The notes: generated by a model not told the origin, from the letters alone. 64,000 nt of DNA from Mucilaginibacter pineti (GCF_900101875.1 NZ_FNAI01000001.1:434001-498000); one strand, 5' to 3'; positions 42,925 to 52,186 are shown, counted from the stretch's first letter. Translations and numbers: made by a program.

Positions 42925-43311
42925 ATGAAAAAAACTTTACTAATTGTCGATGACGATTTAAGTATATTAAAATTACTCAGCTTTATCCTTTCAAAGGATT
43001 ATGCAGTTGTTGTAAAAAACAACGGCATCGACGCGTTTGGCTGGCTGGAGGAGGGCAATATGCCCGAATTGATCATCTCCGATCTTCAAATGCCCTATTT
43101 TGATGGACAGTCATTCGCCAAAAATGTAAAGATCAGTGGTTTTTATCGCGACATTCCGGTGATCCTGCTTTCGGCAGCGCATGACCTTGATGAACAGGTA
43201 AGCAAAATGCCTTTTAAAATTGATGCATACATGCACAAGCCATTTAAACCCAACGAATTAAAAGCCGCCATTAACCAACTCCTACAAATTTATGAGTCAA
43301 CAAACGTCTGA
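42925..43311 (+). CDS. Single-domain response regulator
   Basis: The 128-residue protein is a CheY-like receiver with no output domain. The acidic pocket VDDD (residues 8-11), the phosphorylation site Asp53 (LIISDLQMP), Ser83 (LLSAAHD) and Lys105 (YMHKPF) are all present, so it should be phosphorylatable. No histidine kinase lies in the window. The last 20 bp overlap the next gene, which encodes a sugar-phosphate transferase with a second, degenerate receiver, suggesting that the two proteins work together to switch exopolysaccharide synthesis. Confidence 0.93.
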   Translation: MKKTLLIVDDDLSILKLLSFILSKDYAVVVKNNGIDAFGWLEEGNMPELIISDLQMPYFDGQSFAKNVKISGFYRDIPVILLSAAHDLDEQVSKMPFKIDAYMHKPFKPNELKAAINQLLQIYESTNV

Positions 43312-44377
43312 TTGGAACGAAAATTCGGGTTCACATATCAAGATTGCTTATGCTGGGTTGGAATTAAAAGAATTAATTTTAACGGGACTTGCCAATTTTA
43401 ACATCATTGCCAACGATACCATAGCCGAGCTTGAAGAGTACCTGGGCGAACAATCTATCCTATCCATCCCCGATATTATTTTGATAGAGGTTGATAACGA
43501 AGGCAAGTGTTTTAAGCTGGTTGAGGAAATAAAAAAGAGCTTTTTACTTACTGGGGTTATCATAGTATTATTATCTACCCATAAAGATAAAACCTACAAG
43601 CAAACAGCCATGAAACTGAGGGTGCATGACTATTACAGCCAGCCCTTTGCAATTGATGATCTGCGCGAACGGTTGAACTTCCTGGTTACCTTTAAACTTA
43701 TAAAACCAAGGCTGCTTGAACTTTCAAAAGAAGTTGATACAACCTATAAAATGCCATGGGGAAAACGTGCTATTGACCTGGTTATATCGGGCTCTATGCT
43801 GTTTTTTCTGTCGCCGGTATTTTTGGCGGTTGCCATAGCTATAAGGTTGGATTCAAAAGGCCCTATATTTTATACCAGCAAACGCGTAGGTACGGGTTAT
43901 AAGGTATTTAATTTTTATAAATTCAGGTCGATGCGCACCGATGCAGACCAGCTGCTGGCAAAGTTATCCACAGAAAACAACCAATATGCAACCGAAGCCG
44001 GGGCCAGTAAAGCTGCCTTTGTGAAGATCAAAAATGACCCCAGGATCACCAAGCTTGGCAACTTTTTACGCAACTCCAGCCTTGACGAATTACCGCAGCT
44101 TTATAACATACTTATAGGTGATATGTCGGTAGTTGGCAACAGGCCGCTGCCTGTTTACGAGGCCGAAATGCTTACCTCAAACGAGTGGTCGATGCGCTTT
44201 TTAGGCCCTGCCGGTTTAACCGGTTTATGGCAGGTGAGCAAGCGTGGAAAAGAAGACATGAGCGAGCGCGAAAGGAAAAAGTTGGATAACTTTTATGCCC
44301 AAAAATATTCAATTTGGTTAGATTTACGGATTATAGCCGGAACCATACCTGCCTTGTTTCAAAAAGAAAAAGTATAA
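43292..44377 (+). CDS. Priming sugar-phosphate transferase fused to a degenerate receiver domain
   Basis: Residues about 15-135 of this 361-residue protein look like a receiver domain: strand-helix alternation with DIILIEVDNEG at the phosphorylation position, VIIVLLSTHKD and YYSQPFAIDDL. The acceptor Asp is replaced by Glu66, the conserved Lys by Gln117, and the acidic pair is missing. Residues 155-361 are a bacterial sugar transferase (PF02397, WcaJ/WbaP type) with KRAIDLVISGSMLFFLSPVF, DSKGPIFYTSKRVG, FNFYKFRSMRTDAD, LRNSSLDELPQLYNIL and GNRPLP. It would load the first sugar phosphate on undecaprenyl phosphate at the inner membrane. Confidence 0.93.
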   Translation: MSQQTSDWNENSGSHIKIAYAGLELKELILTGLANFNIIANDTIAELEEYLGEQSILSIPDIILIEVDNEGKCFKLVEEIKKSFLLTGVIIVLLSTHKDKTYKQTAMKLRVHDYYSQPFAIDDLRERLNFLVTFKLIKPRLLELSKEVDTTYKMPWGKRAIDLVISGSMLFFLSPVFLAVAIAIRLDSKGPIFYTSKRVGTGYKVFNFYKFRSMRTDADQLLAKLSTENNQYATEAGASKAAFVKIKNDPRITKLGNFLRNSSLDELPQLYNILIGDMSVVGNRPLPVYEAEMLTSNEWSMRFLGPAGLTGLWQVSKRGKEDMSERERKKLDNFYAQKYSIWLDLRIIAGTIPALFQKEKV

Positions 44378-44379
44378 CA

Positions 44380-45060
44380 ATGAATAAGCGTTTAAAACTA
44401 TTTTACTTTTTATTAATCATTACACTGTTTTGCAACCAATTACATGCCCAGGAAACATTTATAAACAATGTTAACATGGGTTACCTTGATAAACTGGTAG
44501 CCACCGCCAAAAGAAATTACCCCGAAGTAAAAGTGAGGCAAAGCCAGGTGAATGCCGCCCACAGCACTTATACAGCTACAAAGTTTGCATGGTTTGATGG
44601 TTTGACGGCATCATACATTTACAGTCCGCAAAATTCCATCAACCTAGCCACTCCTACTATTTTTAAAGGCTATCAACTGGCTATTTCTTTAAGCATAGGC
44701 CAGCTGTTAAAAACTCCGGCTACTACCAATGCTGCTTACGAAACCTATAAAGTAGCCCAATACCAGCAAAGCGAATATATGCTGAGCCTTGAAGCGCAGG
44801 TAAAACGCTTTTACTTTGCATACCTTGAGGCAATGGCCGAGCTAAGGCTGCGCTCCGGTGCGGTTTCTGATGCAAGCGCCGCCGTTAAACAGTTAAAATA
44901 TTCTTTTCAAAAAGGAGAAACTACTTTCCAGATCTATAATGAACAGTTAAATAGTTATTACAATCAAAACTCGTTTATGGTACAGGCCGAATTAGCAACC
45001 TGGACAGCCAAAACAAATCTGGAAGAACTATTAGGAACTAAATTAGAGGATATAAAGTAG
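44380..45060 (+). CDS. TolC-family protein of half length
   Basis: From ATG 44380 the protein has 226 residues with a signal peptide (MNKRLKLFYFLLIITLFCNQ, cleavage after LHAQ). The rest is one helical hairpin repeat of the outer-membrane efflux protein family: YLDKLVATAKRNYPEVKVRQSQVNAA, ATKFAWFDGLTASYIYSP, and the long C-terminal helices (YQQSEYMLSLEAQVKRFYFAYLEAMAELRLRS). Complete TolC proteins have two such repeats and about 430 residues, so this is half a protomer and may assemble as a hexamer or act as an accessory. It lies 3 bp before the Wzc-like gene. The start at 44314 lies within the previous gene. Confidence 0.82.
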   Translation: MNKRLKLFYFLLIITLFCNQLHAQETFINNVNMGYLDKLVATAKRNYPEVKVRQSQVNAAHSTYTATKFAWFDGLTASYIYSPQNSINLATPTIFKGYQLAISLSIGQLLKTPATTNAAYETYKVAQYQQSEYMLSLEAQVKRFYFAYLEAMAELRLRSGAVSDASAAVKQLKYSFQKGETTFQIYNEQLNSYYNQNSFMVQAELATWTAKTNLEELLGTKLEDIK

Positions 45061-45063
45061 GTA

Positions 45064-47226
45064 ATGGAGATAGGCAACTTTTTTAAGCTTTTAAGAAAAT
45101 ACATATTAATACTCATCTTAGTACCACTGGTAACGGTAGTTGGCTCGTTTTTCCTTGTTAAAAACCTGCCAGATACTTATGTATCCCATGCGCAGATAGC
45201 CACAGGTATTATTGATGCATCGCGCCATTTACTTGATAAGGATGCCAGCGCCAATGTGCAGGAACAACAGGTATTAAGCGAATTTAGCAACCTCATGGCC
45301 ATCATGCGGTTAAAGAAAATGATAAACCAGGTTTCGTACTCGCTTATCATTCACGACCTAAGCAACCCCGGCTCTCCATTTAGCAAGCCCAGCAAATCAC
45401 TGGCCGAAATGCATGAGTACGAACGCGAACATGCGCTTAAAGTTTTTCAATACAAATTTGAGCATCTTGAACCACTATCGCTTTACAATAGCGATGAAAG
45501 CAAACTGAACGATCTGCTGCGGTCCATGAAGTACGATGATGTATCGTTACGTAAAGAACTGCTGGTTTTCAGGGACGATGAAAGTGATTTTATTTCGGTA
45601 AGCTTTGAGTCTGATAATCCGCAGTTATCTGCAACCGTTGTTAACGTGTTGTGTACCCAGTTTATCCAATACTATACACAAACGGTTAAGAAAAACGAGT
45701 CGAATGCGGTTGCTTTTTTATCAGACCTGTTAGATAAAAAAAGGGATACATTAACGGCAAAAACAGCCCAGCTTCAAAAATACAAAATAGATAACGGCGT
45801 ACTTAACCTCGACGAGCAGTCGAAGGCTATTTTTGCCCAGATAATGACCTATAACGATAAAAAGCAGGAAGCCGAAAAGGATATTGCATCGTACAACGGG
45901 GCCGTAAATTCCATCAACAATAAATTCTCGCCTACCGACAGGGAATACCTGGAATCGGCCATGAGCAAGTACAACCAGGTAATTGTTTCAACACAGGAGC
46001 AGCTTCATATCATTCAAAACAAATACATCCGCAGTAACTATAATCCTGTTTATAAACCTACTTTAGATTCTATCCAAAAGGCGCTGTCAGAACAAATCAA
46101 CCTGTCGTCGGATGTTAACGGCAGCAGCCCTTATGCCGCAAAAGACGAACTGATTAAACAAAAAATAGCGCTTGAGGTATCGCGCGATCTGGCAAAGAAT
46201 AGCGTAAAATCAATAAATGATGAACTGGCCGATCTGAACACCAAATTCAACCGGCTGGTGCCTTTTGATGCCAAGGTAAAAACGTATGGTTTTGATATTG
46301 ATATTGCCAGTAAGGAATACCTGGATGTTTTAAATAAGTACAACGAAACTAACCTTAAATCAAACTTCTCCATTAAACTGATACAGGTGGAGATAGCTAC
46401 ACCTGAAGCCCCTCAGCCATCTAAAAAAATGCTGCTGATAGTGTTAAGCGCTTTGGTGATGTTGTTTGTTTGCGTATTTGCGCTGTTTTTGATGTTTTAT
46501 CTTGATAATTCCATCAAAGAACCGGCCGAACTGGTTAATAAAACCCAGTTACCTTTATTGGGCTACGTAAATAAAATACCAGGATCGCAGCCCGACCTGA
46601 AGAAACTTTGGGATGTAGAGAACCGAGATAAGATGAAGCACTTTAAAGAGCTGTTGCGATCTGTAAGGTTTGAAATTGACCAGGAACTACGCGGCGAAAA
46701 GGTGATAGCCGTTACCAGCATGAGCGGCGGAGAGGGTAAGTCGATTATTGCTACCAGCCTGGCCTACTCCTACTCCATGATCAATAAAAAGGTACTGCTT
46801 ATAGATGGTAACTTTAACAACCCTACCATCACCCATAGCGTACAGCCGCAGCTCTACGTTGAAGATTATTTTAAAAATAATCCCTACGATAACCAGGAGA
46901 TAAGCAGCAGCACGGCAACCGTTTTAGGCAACCACGGCGGCGATGTTACCCTACTTGAAATTGGCAGTGAAGGTTTTGTAAAAAGCCGTTTTGATGATTT
47001 AAAGGCACGATACGATGTTATTATTATCGACACCGCGCCACTAAGTTCACTAAACACTTCAAAGGAATGGCTGCTATTCGCTAATAAAACTATAGGTGTT
47101 TTTGAGGCAAACAAAGATGTTACCAATGCGCAAAAAACGCATGTAGCCTTCTTAAAATCATTGGGCAGTAAGTTTGGTGGCTGGGTATTGAACAAAGCCA
47201 CTTTTGATAAAGGAAACAGATCTTAA
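45064..47226 (+). CDS. Wzc-like polysaccharide co-polymerase with ATPase domain
   Basis: The 720-residue protein spans the inner membrane twice (about 14-34 and 456-478). Between them lies the Wzz domain and a long periplasmic coiled coil (about 215-440). The cytoplasmic part carries a BY-kinase-type ATPase: Walker A TSMSGGEGKSIIATSL (about 552), A-prime VLLIDGNFNNP and Walker B VIIIDTAPL. The Tyr-rich tail of true Wzc autokinases is missing: the protein ends LNKATFDKGNRS. It should control chain length and export of the polysaccharide with the outer-membrane partner. Confidence 0.92.
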   Translation: MEIGNFFKLLRKYILILILVPLVTVVGSFFLVKNLPDTYVSHAQIATGIIDASRHLLDKDASANVQEQQVLSEFSNLMAIMRLKKMINQVSYSLIIHDLSNPGSPFSKPSKSLAEMHEYEREHALKVFQYKFEHLEPLSLYNSDESKLNDLLRSMKYDDVSLRKELLVFRDDESDFISVSFESDNPQLSATVVNVLCTQFIQYYTQTVKKNESNAVAFLSDLLDKKRDTLTAKTAQLQKYKIDNGVLNLDEQSKAIFAQIMTYNDKKQEAEKDIASYNGAVNSINNKFSPTDREYLESAMSKYNQVIVSTQEQLHIIQNKYIRSNYNPVYKPTLDSIQKALSEQINLSSDVNGSSPYAAKDELIKQKIALEVSRDLAKNSVKSINDELADLNTKFNRLVPFDAKVKTYGFDIDIASKEYLDVLNKYNETNLKSNFSIKLIQVEIATPEAPQPSKKMLLIVLSALVMLFVCVFALFLMFYLDNSIKEPAELVNKTQLPLLGYVNKIPGSQPDLKKLWDVENRDKMKHFKELLRSVRFEIDQELRGEKVIAVTSMSGGEGKSIIATSLAYSYSMINKKVLLIDGNFNNPTITHSVQPQLYVEDYFKNNPYDNQEISSSTATVLGNHGGDVTLLEIGSEGFVKSRFDDLKARYDVIIIDTAPLSSLNTSKEWLLFANKTIGVFEANKDVTNAQKTHVAFLKSLGSKFGGWVLNKATFDKGNRS

Positions 47227-47276
47227 AAACATAAGCCCCTTGTTTACACCGGGGTTTAAGCCTTTAGCTTAATATT

Positions 47277-47414
47277 ATGAGAATAGAACCCAGGGAACCC
47301 AAACCAGATCCGTTTGAACATTTAACAGTTCTTCAAAACAGATCACGCAAGGCAGCAATAATTGTATCATTTATTGCCGTGTTTATATGGGTTATCAAAA
47401 TCCTCTTTTTATAA
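47277..47414 (+). CDS. 45-residue single-span membrane protein in the polysaccharide operon
   Basis: This short frame (MRIEPREPKPDPFEHLTVLQ...) lies in the gap between the wzc-like and wzy-like genes and fits it neatly, ending 15 bp before the next start. It has a charged, proline-rich N-terminus and one C-terminal membrane segment (AAIIVSFIAVFIWVIKILFL), so the N-terminus would be cytoplasmic. No family is recognised. Position and the membrane segment suggest a small partner of Wzc or Wzy. Confidence 0.6.
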   Translation: MRIEPREPKPDPFEHLTVLQNRSRKAAIIVSFIAVFIWVIKILFL

Positions 47415-47429
47415 CTATACAGTACACAA

Positions 47430-48947
47430 ATGCTCAATGAACAAACAGGTAATGGCAATGTAAAGCAAACTTTTTGGAAAAGCATTCTTTTCAAAAAGTT
47501 TTCGAGCCCGCTGGTTATTGTTTTTTTGTTGGCAGCAGCCCTGTTTATAAGCGTTGTAGTATATAAAACCGGGTTTATAGGCATAGGGGCTATCCTTATA
47601 TTAATTATTGGTTTACCCATATTGTATGGCATTGTGGTCTATCCCAAGTTTGGGATAACCGTTTTAATACTGGCCTCTTTTTTCATCAATTACGTTTCGG
47701 AAATATTGCCGGAGGAAGTACCGATTGGCACCTTGTTGGATGCTATTACGTACCTGCTTATCCTTGGCTTTTTCATCAAGCACAAAAGCGAGCAAAACTG
47801 GTCGTACTTTAAAAATCCTATTAGTAAAATCATCCTTATATGGCTTGGGTATAACTTGTTCCAGGTTATAAATCCGGTGGCATCATCAGTACTGGCCTGG
47901 GTTTACACCGTACGTACGGTAGGTTTTATCATGCTCATGTACTTTGTGTTTGTTTACCACATCCGCTCGGTAAGCTTTATAAAGTTTCTGCTCAAGCTAT
48001 GGCTCGCGCTTGATGTTGTAGCCGGGATCTCGGCTTTTCAGCAGGAAAACTTCGGCTTTTTACCATTCGAACAAAAATGGCTTTATTCTGATCCCTTGCG
48101 GGTAAGCCTGCTGTTTATAGAAGGCCACATGCGTAAATTCGGGATCTTTTCAGATCCCGTGACCTTTTCTTATAACATGATCATTGGCAGCCTGCTGTGC
48201 ATCGCATTAATTATGGGCAACATAGCCACCCGTAAAAAGATCATCCTGGGCTGCATGGCCGCGTTTTTTTTAACGGTGATGCTATACTCGGGCACAAGGG
48301 CCGCTTACGTTTTACTGCCTGCCTCGCTTGGCATACTGGCGGTTATCAACTTTAACAAAAAGGTACTGGCATTTACTATTGTGGCCGGTTGTATGCTGGG
48401 CGTTTTAATTGTAATGCCAACCTCAAACCCATTGATAAAAAGATTCCAAACGGCCTTTAAACCGTCCGACGATCCATCATACAACGTACGCGCTGAAAAT
48501 CAAAAACGCATTCAGCCATTTATCCAGTCGCACCCATTTGGCGGCGGATTGGGCTCTGTTGGTGTTTGGGGGCGCCGCTTCTCCCCTAACTCAATGCTGG
48601 CAAAATTCCCACCCGATAGCGGTTATGTACGTGTAGCAGTAGAAATGGGCTTTGTTGGCCTCATCCTTTTTTGTACACTGTTTTTTACGGTGCTCAAAAA
48701 TGGCATTAACTTTTTCTTCCGCATAAGAGATCCGCAGCTTAAAAACTATTGTATGGCCATGATACTTGTTGTTTTTGCTTTTAATATCGGCAACTTTCCG
48801 CAGCAGGCTATCGTTCAATATCCATCGAACATATTGTTTTACCTGTCTATAGCTATTTTGGTTGCCTGTATGCGGTTAGATACTGAACAGGAAGAAGCAA
48901 AGCAGAAATTAATAAATGACAGCACTTTAAAACCCGAATTAAGTTAA
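47430..48947 (+). CDS. Wzy-like O-antigen ligase/polymerase family protein
   Basis: The 505-residue protein has about twelve membrane segments and a large periplasmic loop in its second half containing FKPSDDPSYNVRAENQKRIQPFIQSHPFGGGLGSVG, which resembles the Wzy_C/O-antigen ligase signature (R-x-x-x-x-x-A and H-x-x-x-G-x-G). GTRAAYVLLPASLGIL comes before it. In a Wzx/Wzy system this enzyme joins lipid-linked repeat units in the periplasm. It is preceded by the small membrane protein and followed 4 bp later by the acetyltransferase gene. Confidence 0.9.
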   Translation: MLNEQTGNGNVKQTFWKSILFKKFSSPLVIVFLLAAALFISVVVYKTGFIGIGAILILIIGLPILYGIVVYPKFGITVLILASFFINYVSEILPEEVPIGTLLDAITYLLILGFFIKHKSEQNWSYFKNPISKIILIWLGYNLFQVINPVASSVLAWVYTVRTVGFIMLMYFVFVYHIRSVSFIKFLLKLWLALDVVAGISAFQQENFGFLPFEQKWLYSDPLRVSLLFIEGHMRKFGIFSDPVTFSYNMIIGSLLCIALIMGNIATRKKIILGCMAAFFLTVMLYSGTRAAYVLLPASLGILAVINFNKKVLAFTIVAGCMLGVLIVMPTSNPLIKRFQTAFKPSDDPSYNVRAENQKRIQPFIQSHPFGGGLGSVGVWGRRFSPNSMLAKFPPDSGYVRVAVEMGFVGLILFCTLFFTVLKNGINFFFRIRDPQLKNYCMAMILVVFAFNIGNFPQQAIVQYPSNILFYLSIAILVACMRLDTEQEEAKQKLINDSTLKPELS

Positions 48948-48951
48948 GCCG

Positions 48952-49566
48952 ATGTCTGTAGTTTCAAAAATAAAATCAAACCCCGGATTAAAAAAGTTTG
49001 TCCACTGGCTGCTTATTCCAAGCGGCGAGGCAAGGCCCAGACTTTGGGTGCGCTGGTTTGTAAACCCCTTTTATCACCATAAAGGCAAAGGCGCGGTAGT
49101 GAGGTATAATGCCCGCATGGATGTATTCCCGTTCAAGAATTTTTCGTTAGGTAGCAAAAGCATAATTGAAGATTTTGCCACCATAAATAACGGTGTTGGC
49201 GATGTTATTATAGGCAATAATTGCGGCATTGGCATAGGCAATGTTATAATAGGTCCGGTTACGTTGGGTGATTATGTAATGTTTGCCCAAAATATCGTGG
49301 TATCAGGTCTTAATCATGGTTATGAAGATATCAGCACGCCCCCCCGCCTGCAAAAAGTAATAACCAAACAAATAACCATAATGGATAATGTATGGATTGG
49401 CGCAAACAGCGTGATCACTGCGGGCGTTACCATTGGCAAACATTCCATTGTGGGTGCAGGCAGCGTGGTTACTAAAAGCATCCCCGATTATTCGGTAGCG
49501 GTAGGCAACCCTGCAAAGGTTATTAAAAAGTATAATTTCACAACAAACGCCTGGGAAAAAGCGTAA
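48952..49566 (+). CDS. Left-handed beta-helix O-acetyltransferase
   Basis: The 204-residue protein has a hexapeptide-repeat domain: IIGNNCGIGIGNVIIGPVTLGD, FAQNIVVSGLNHGYEDIS with the catalytic His, then NVWIGANSVITAGVTIGKHS and VGAGSVVTKSIPDYSVAVGNPAKVI, the closing signature of maltose/galactoside acetyltransferases. It probably acetylates a sugar of the repeat unit using acetyl-CoA in the cytoplasm. It lies 4 bp after the wzy-like gene and 10 bp before the flippase gene. Confidence 0.92.
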   Translation: MSVVSKIKSNPGLKKFVHWLLIPSGEARPRLWVRWFVNPFYHHKGKGAVVRYNARMDVFPFKNFSLGSKSIIEDFATINNGVGDVIIGNNCGIGIGNVIIGPVTLGDYVMFAQNIVVSGLNHGYEDISTPPRLQKVITKQITIMDNVWIGANSVITAGVTIGKHSIVGAGSVVTKSIPDYSVAVGNPAKVIKKYNFTTNAWEKA

Positions 49567-49576
49567 CAAATACTAA

Positions 49577-50920
49577 ATGGGGTTTCTAAAAAAAGTTATA
49601 AATAAACATACGCTTTCCTTAGCCAGTAATGCCATTATGCCGGTACTGGGCATGGCCATACTATCATTAATGGCCAAATACCTCTCCCCTGCAGATTTTG
49701 GCGACTATATCTTTTTCCTGGTAATATTTACCCTTGCCGATACCTTCAGAACGGGCTTTTTACAAACCGCGCTCATCAAGTACTACGCCGGTGCCAGTCC
49801 CGAGCGGGCGGCCAACATAGCCGGCTCGGCATGGTTTGTTGGCTTCACCATAGTGGTTACCGCAGCTGTGGGTAACCTCGCACTGTATTTTTTATACTTC
49901 GGCGGCAGTGTAAATATGGTTATCACCTTAAAGTGGTTCAGTCTTATATTTTTGAGTACGCTGCCCACGGCCATTGCCGGTTGGGTGCTGCAGGCCGAAG
50001 AACGGTTCGACAAGCTGTTTATGGTGCAGCTTATTAACCAAGGCGGCTTTTTCATCCTTATTGTAGTGCTCATCATACTTCACCGGGCCAACTTCCAAAA
50101 TGCTATATACTGCTATTTCATTAACAATGTTATCAGCAGTATTGTAACCACGGCTGTCGGCTGGTCTAAAATTAAAACCATCAGCAAAAAAAGCTGGACA
50201 TCGGTTAATGAACTGTTCCACTTTGGCAAGTTTAGCGTTGGCACCTCCATCAGCTCGTACCTGCTGCGTAGTTCCGATACCTTTATTATTAAAATGATGT
50301 TCCCCAGTAACTTGTTGCCGGTTTATTATTTGCCGCAACGGTTAATGGAACTGTTTGAGATACCAATGCGAGCCTTTGTTGCTACGGCCTTGCCTACCAT
50401 GTCGGCAGCGGTACACCGGGGCGATAAAAAGTATGTATCCTATATCATGAAAAAATACGCCGGGATGCTTACCATTGCGCTTATCCCTGTTGCTATTGTG
50501 GCATTTTTACTGGTTGATATTGTTATAGGTCTGCTTTTTAGCAAATACCAGCACTCCGAAGCGGGTAACATCTTCCGTATTTTTATGTGCTTTGTGATGC
50601 TGCTGCCTATCGACAGGTTTTTTGGCATTACGCTGGATATTATTGGCAAACCCCAGCTAAACATGATTAAGGTATTTATTATGTTAACCGTAAACGTAGT
50701 GGCCGATTTTGCTGGTATCTTCATTTTCCATAACCTTTATGGCGTGGCAATCGCCTCTATCTTTACGTTTTTCTCGGGGGCTATATTTGGCTACTGGGCG
50801 CTTAAAAAGCATTTGGAATTTTCTATCAAGGATATTTTTTACCTCGGCTATTTAGAACTCATGGAACTCATTGGTATGCTGTTTCAAAAGATGAGGAAAA
50901 AGGGGGCCGAACAGAACTAA
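49577..50920 (+). CDS. Wzx-like oligosaccharide flippase
   Basis: The 447-residue protein has about twelve to fourteen membrane segments and the MOP/PST-type N-terminus (SLASNAIMPVLGMAILSLMAKYLSPADFGDYIFFLVIFTLADTFRTGF). QLINQGGFFILIVVLIIL and LFHFGKFSVGTSISSYLLRSSDTFIIKMMF mark the second half. It should flip undecaprenyl-linked repeat units to the periplasmic side. It lies in an unbroken series with the acetyltransferase (10 bp) and GT1 (1 bp) genes. Confidence 0.9.
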   Translation: MGFLKKVINKHTLSLASNAIMPVLGMAILSLMAKYLSPADFGDYIFFLVIFTLADTFRTGFLQTALIKYYAGASPERAANIAGSAWFVGFTIVVTAAVGNLALYFLYFGGSVNMVITLKWFSLIFLSTLPTAIAGWVLQAEERFDKLFMVQLINQGGFFILIVVLIILHRANFQNAIYCYFINNVISSIVTTAVGWSKIKTISKKSWTSVNELFHFGKFSVGTSISSYLLRSSDTFIIKMMFPSNLLPVYYLPQRLMELFEIPMRAFVATALPTMSAAVHRGDKKYVSYIMKKYAGMLTIALIPVAIVAFLLVDIVIGLLFSKYQHSEAGNIFRIFMCFVMLLPIDRFFGITLDIIGKPQLNMIKVFIMLTVNVVADFAGIFIFHNLYGVAIASIFTFFSGAIFGYWALKKHLEFSIKDIFYLGYLELMELIGMLFQKMRKKGAEQN

Positions 50921-50921
50921 T

Positions 50922-52127
50922 ATGGAGCTTAAAAACCGTCATATCATTATATTTTCGCAAATGCAGTTTGATGGCCGTTTGGAATCAACAAACTACATTA
51001 TGGCCAAGCACCTGGCTAAGGATAACTACGTGTATTATGTTGACAGGCCCTTTACCTGGAAAGATTACATAAAATTTAAGGATACACCCGAGTATAAGAT
51101 CAGGAAACCACATTTCTTTTCGGCAGATAATAGCTTTATCCAAACAGACATCCCAAACCTCAAGATCATTATATCGCCGCCGGTACCATCTATCAATATG
51201 CTGCCTGAGGGGCCGCTTTACCGCCTGGCAGTGAAATTTAATGAGGGCATTGTGGCTTCGCGGTTAAAGAAGGTTATCAAAAAACTGAACATCCGCGACT
51301 ACATTTACATCAACTCTTACAACTACACCTATCCTAATTTTCACCGGCTTATAAAACCAATACTTACGGTTTACCATTGTGTAGATCCATTGGTGGAGGC
51401 CTATCAAACCCGGCATGGCCTCATATCCGAAGATATTGTAGTGAAAGATGTAGACCTGGTGATCTGCACCAGTAAGGAGCTAAGGAACAACAAGCTAAAA
51501 CTTAACAGCAACTCGCATTTTATACCCAACGCGGCCAACATCAGCCATAGTCAAAAAGCACTTGACCCGGATTTACCCGTGGCCGAAATTTTATCGGGCA
51601 TTAAAAACCCGTTGATAGGCTACTTTGGCAATATTGAGCGCCGTATTGATTATGCCCTGCTTACCGAAGTAATGGCGCAAAATCCCGAAAAAAACTTTGT
51701 ATTTATAGGCCCCGTTGATATTGATTATGTAGACAACCCGGCGTTTAAAGCACCCAACGTTTTTGTAAAAGGCGCGGTAACTTATGAGCAGATGCCGGCG
51801 GTATTGAAAGGTTTTGATGTGGCCATTATTCCGTTTAAAAAGGATGAGGTAAGCAGTTCCATATTTCCCCTTAAATTGTTTGAATACCTGGGTTCGGGCA
51901 GGCCGGTGGTATCTACCGATTTTAACCCCGATCTGCAGGAGTTTACGGGCGATACGGTTCACTATTGCGCTACCGCCAGTGAGTTCACGCTCGCTATAAA
52001 TGAATCACTCAATGATACACCGCAGTTACAACAAAAAAGACTTGCCGTAGCTGCTGAAAATACCTGGGAGCATCGCATTATTGAGATCGAAGCCCTTTTG
52101 GCATTAAATTTAGAAAAGAAAGCATAA
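50922..52127 (+). CDS. Glycosyltransferase, GT-B fold (family 1/4-like)
   Basis: The 401-residue protein has two Rossmann-like halves. The N-terminal half begins HIIIFSQMQFDGRLESTNYIMAKHLA. The C-terminal half has IGYFGNIERRIDYALL, KNFVFIGPVD and IFPLKLFEYLGSGRPVVSTDF, the nucleotide-sugar site of GT1/GT4 enzymes with the typical Glu and GxPVV element. It transfers a sugar from an activated nucleotide to the growing lipid-linked oligosaccharide; which sugar cannot be told. It begins 1 bp after the flippase stop. Confidence 0.9.
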   Translation: MELKNRHIIIFSQMQFDGRLESTNYIMAKHLAKDNYVYYVDRPFTWKDYIKFKDTPEYKIRKPHFFSADNSFIQTDIPNLKIIISPPVPSINMLPEGPLYRLAVKFNEGIVASRLKKVIKKLNIRDYIYINSYNYTYPNFHRLIKPILTVYHCVDPLVEAYQTRHGLISEDIVVKDVDLVICTSKELRNNKLKLNSNSHFIPNAANISHSQKALDPDLPVAEILSGIKNPLIGYFGNIERRIDYALLTEVMAQNPEKNFVFIGPVDIDYVDNPAFKAPNVFVKGAVTYEQMPAVLKGFDVAIIPFKKDEVSSSIFPLKLFEYLGSGRPVVSTDFNPDLQEFTGDTVHYCATASEFTLAINESLNDTPQLQQKRLAVAAENTWEHRIIEIEALLALNLEKKA

Positions 52128-52186
52128 CGTGTTAAATTAGCTTGTGATGTGCTGCAGGTTAATAACGCTTTAAAACATACTACAAC

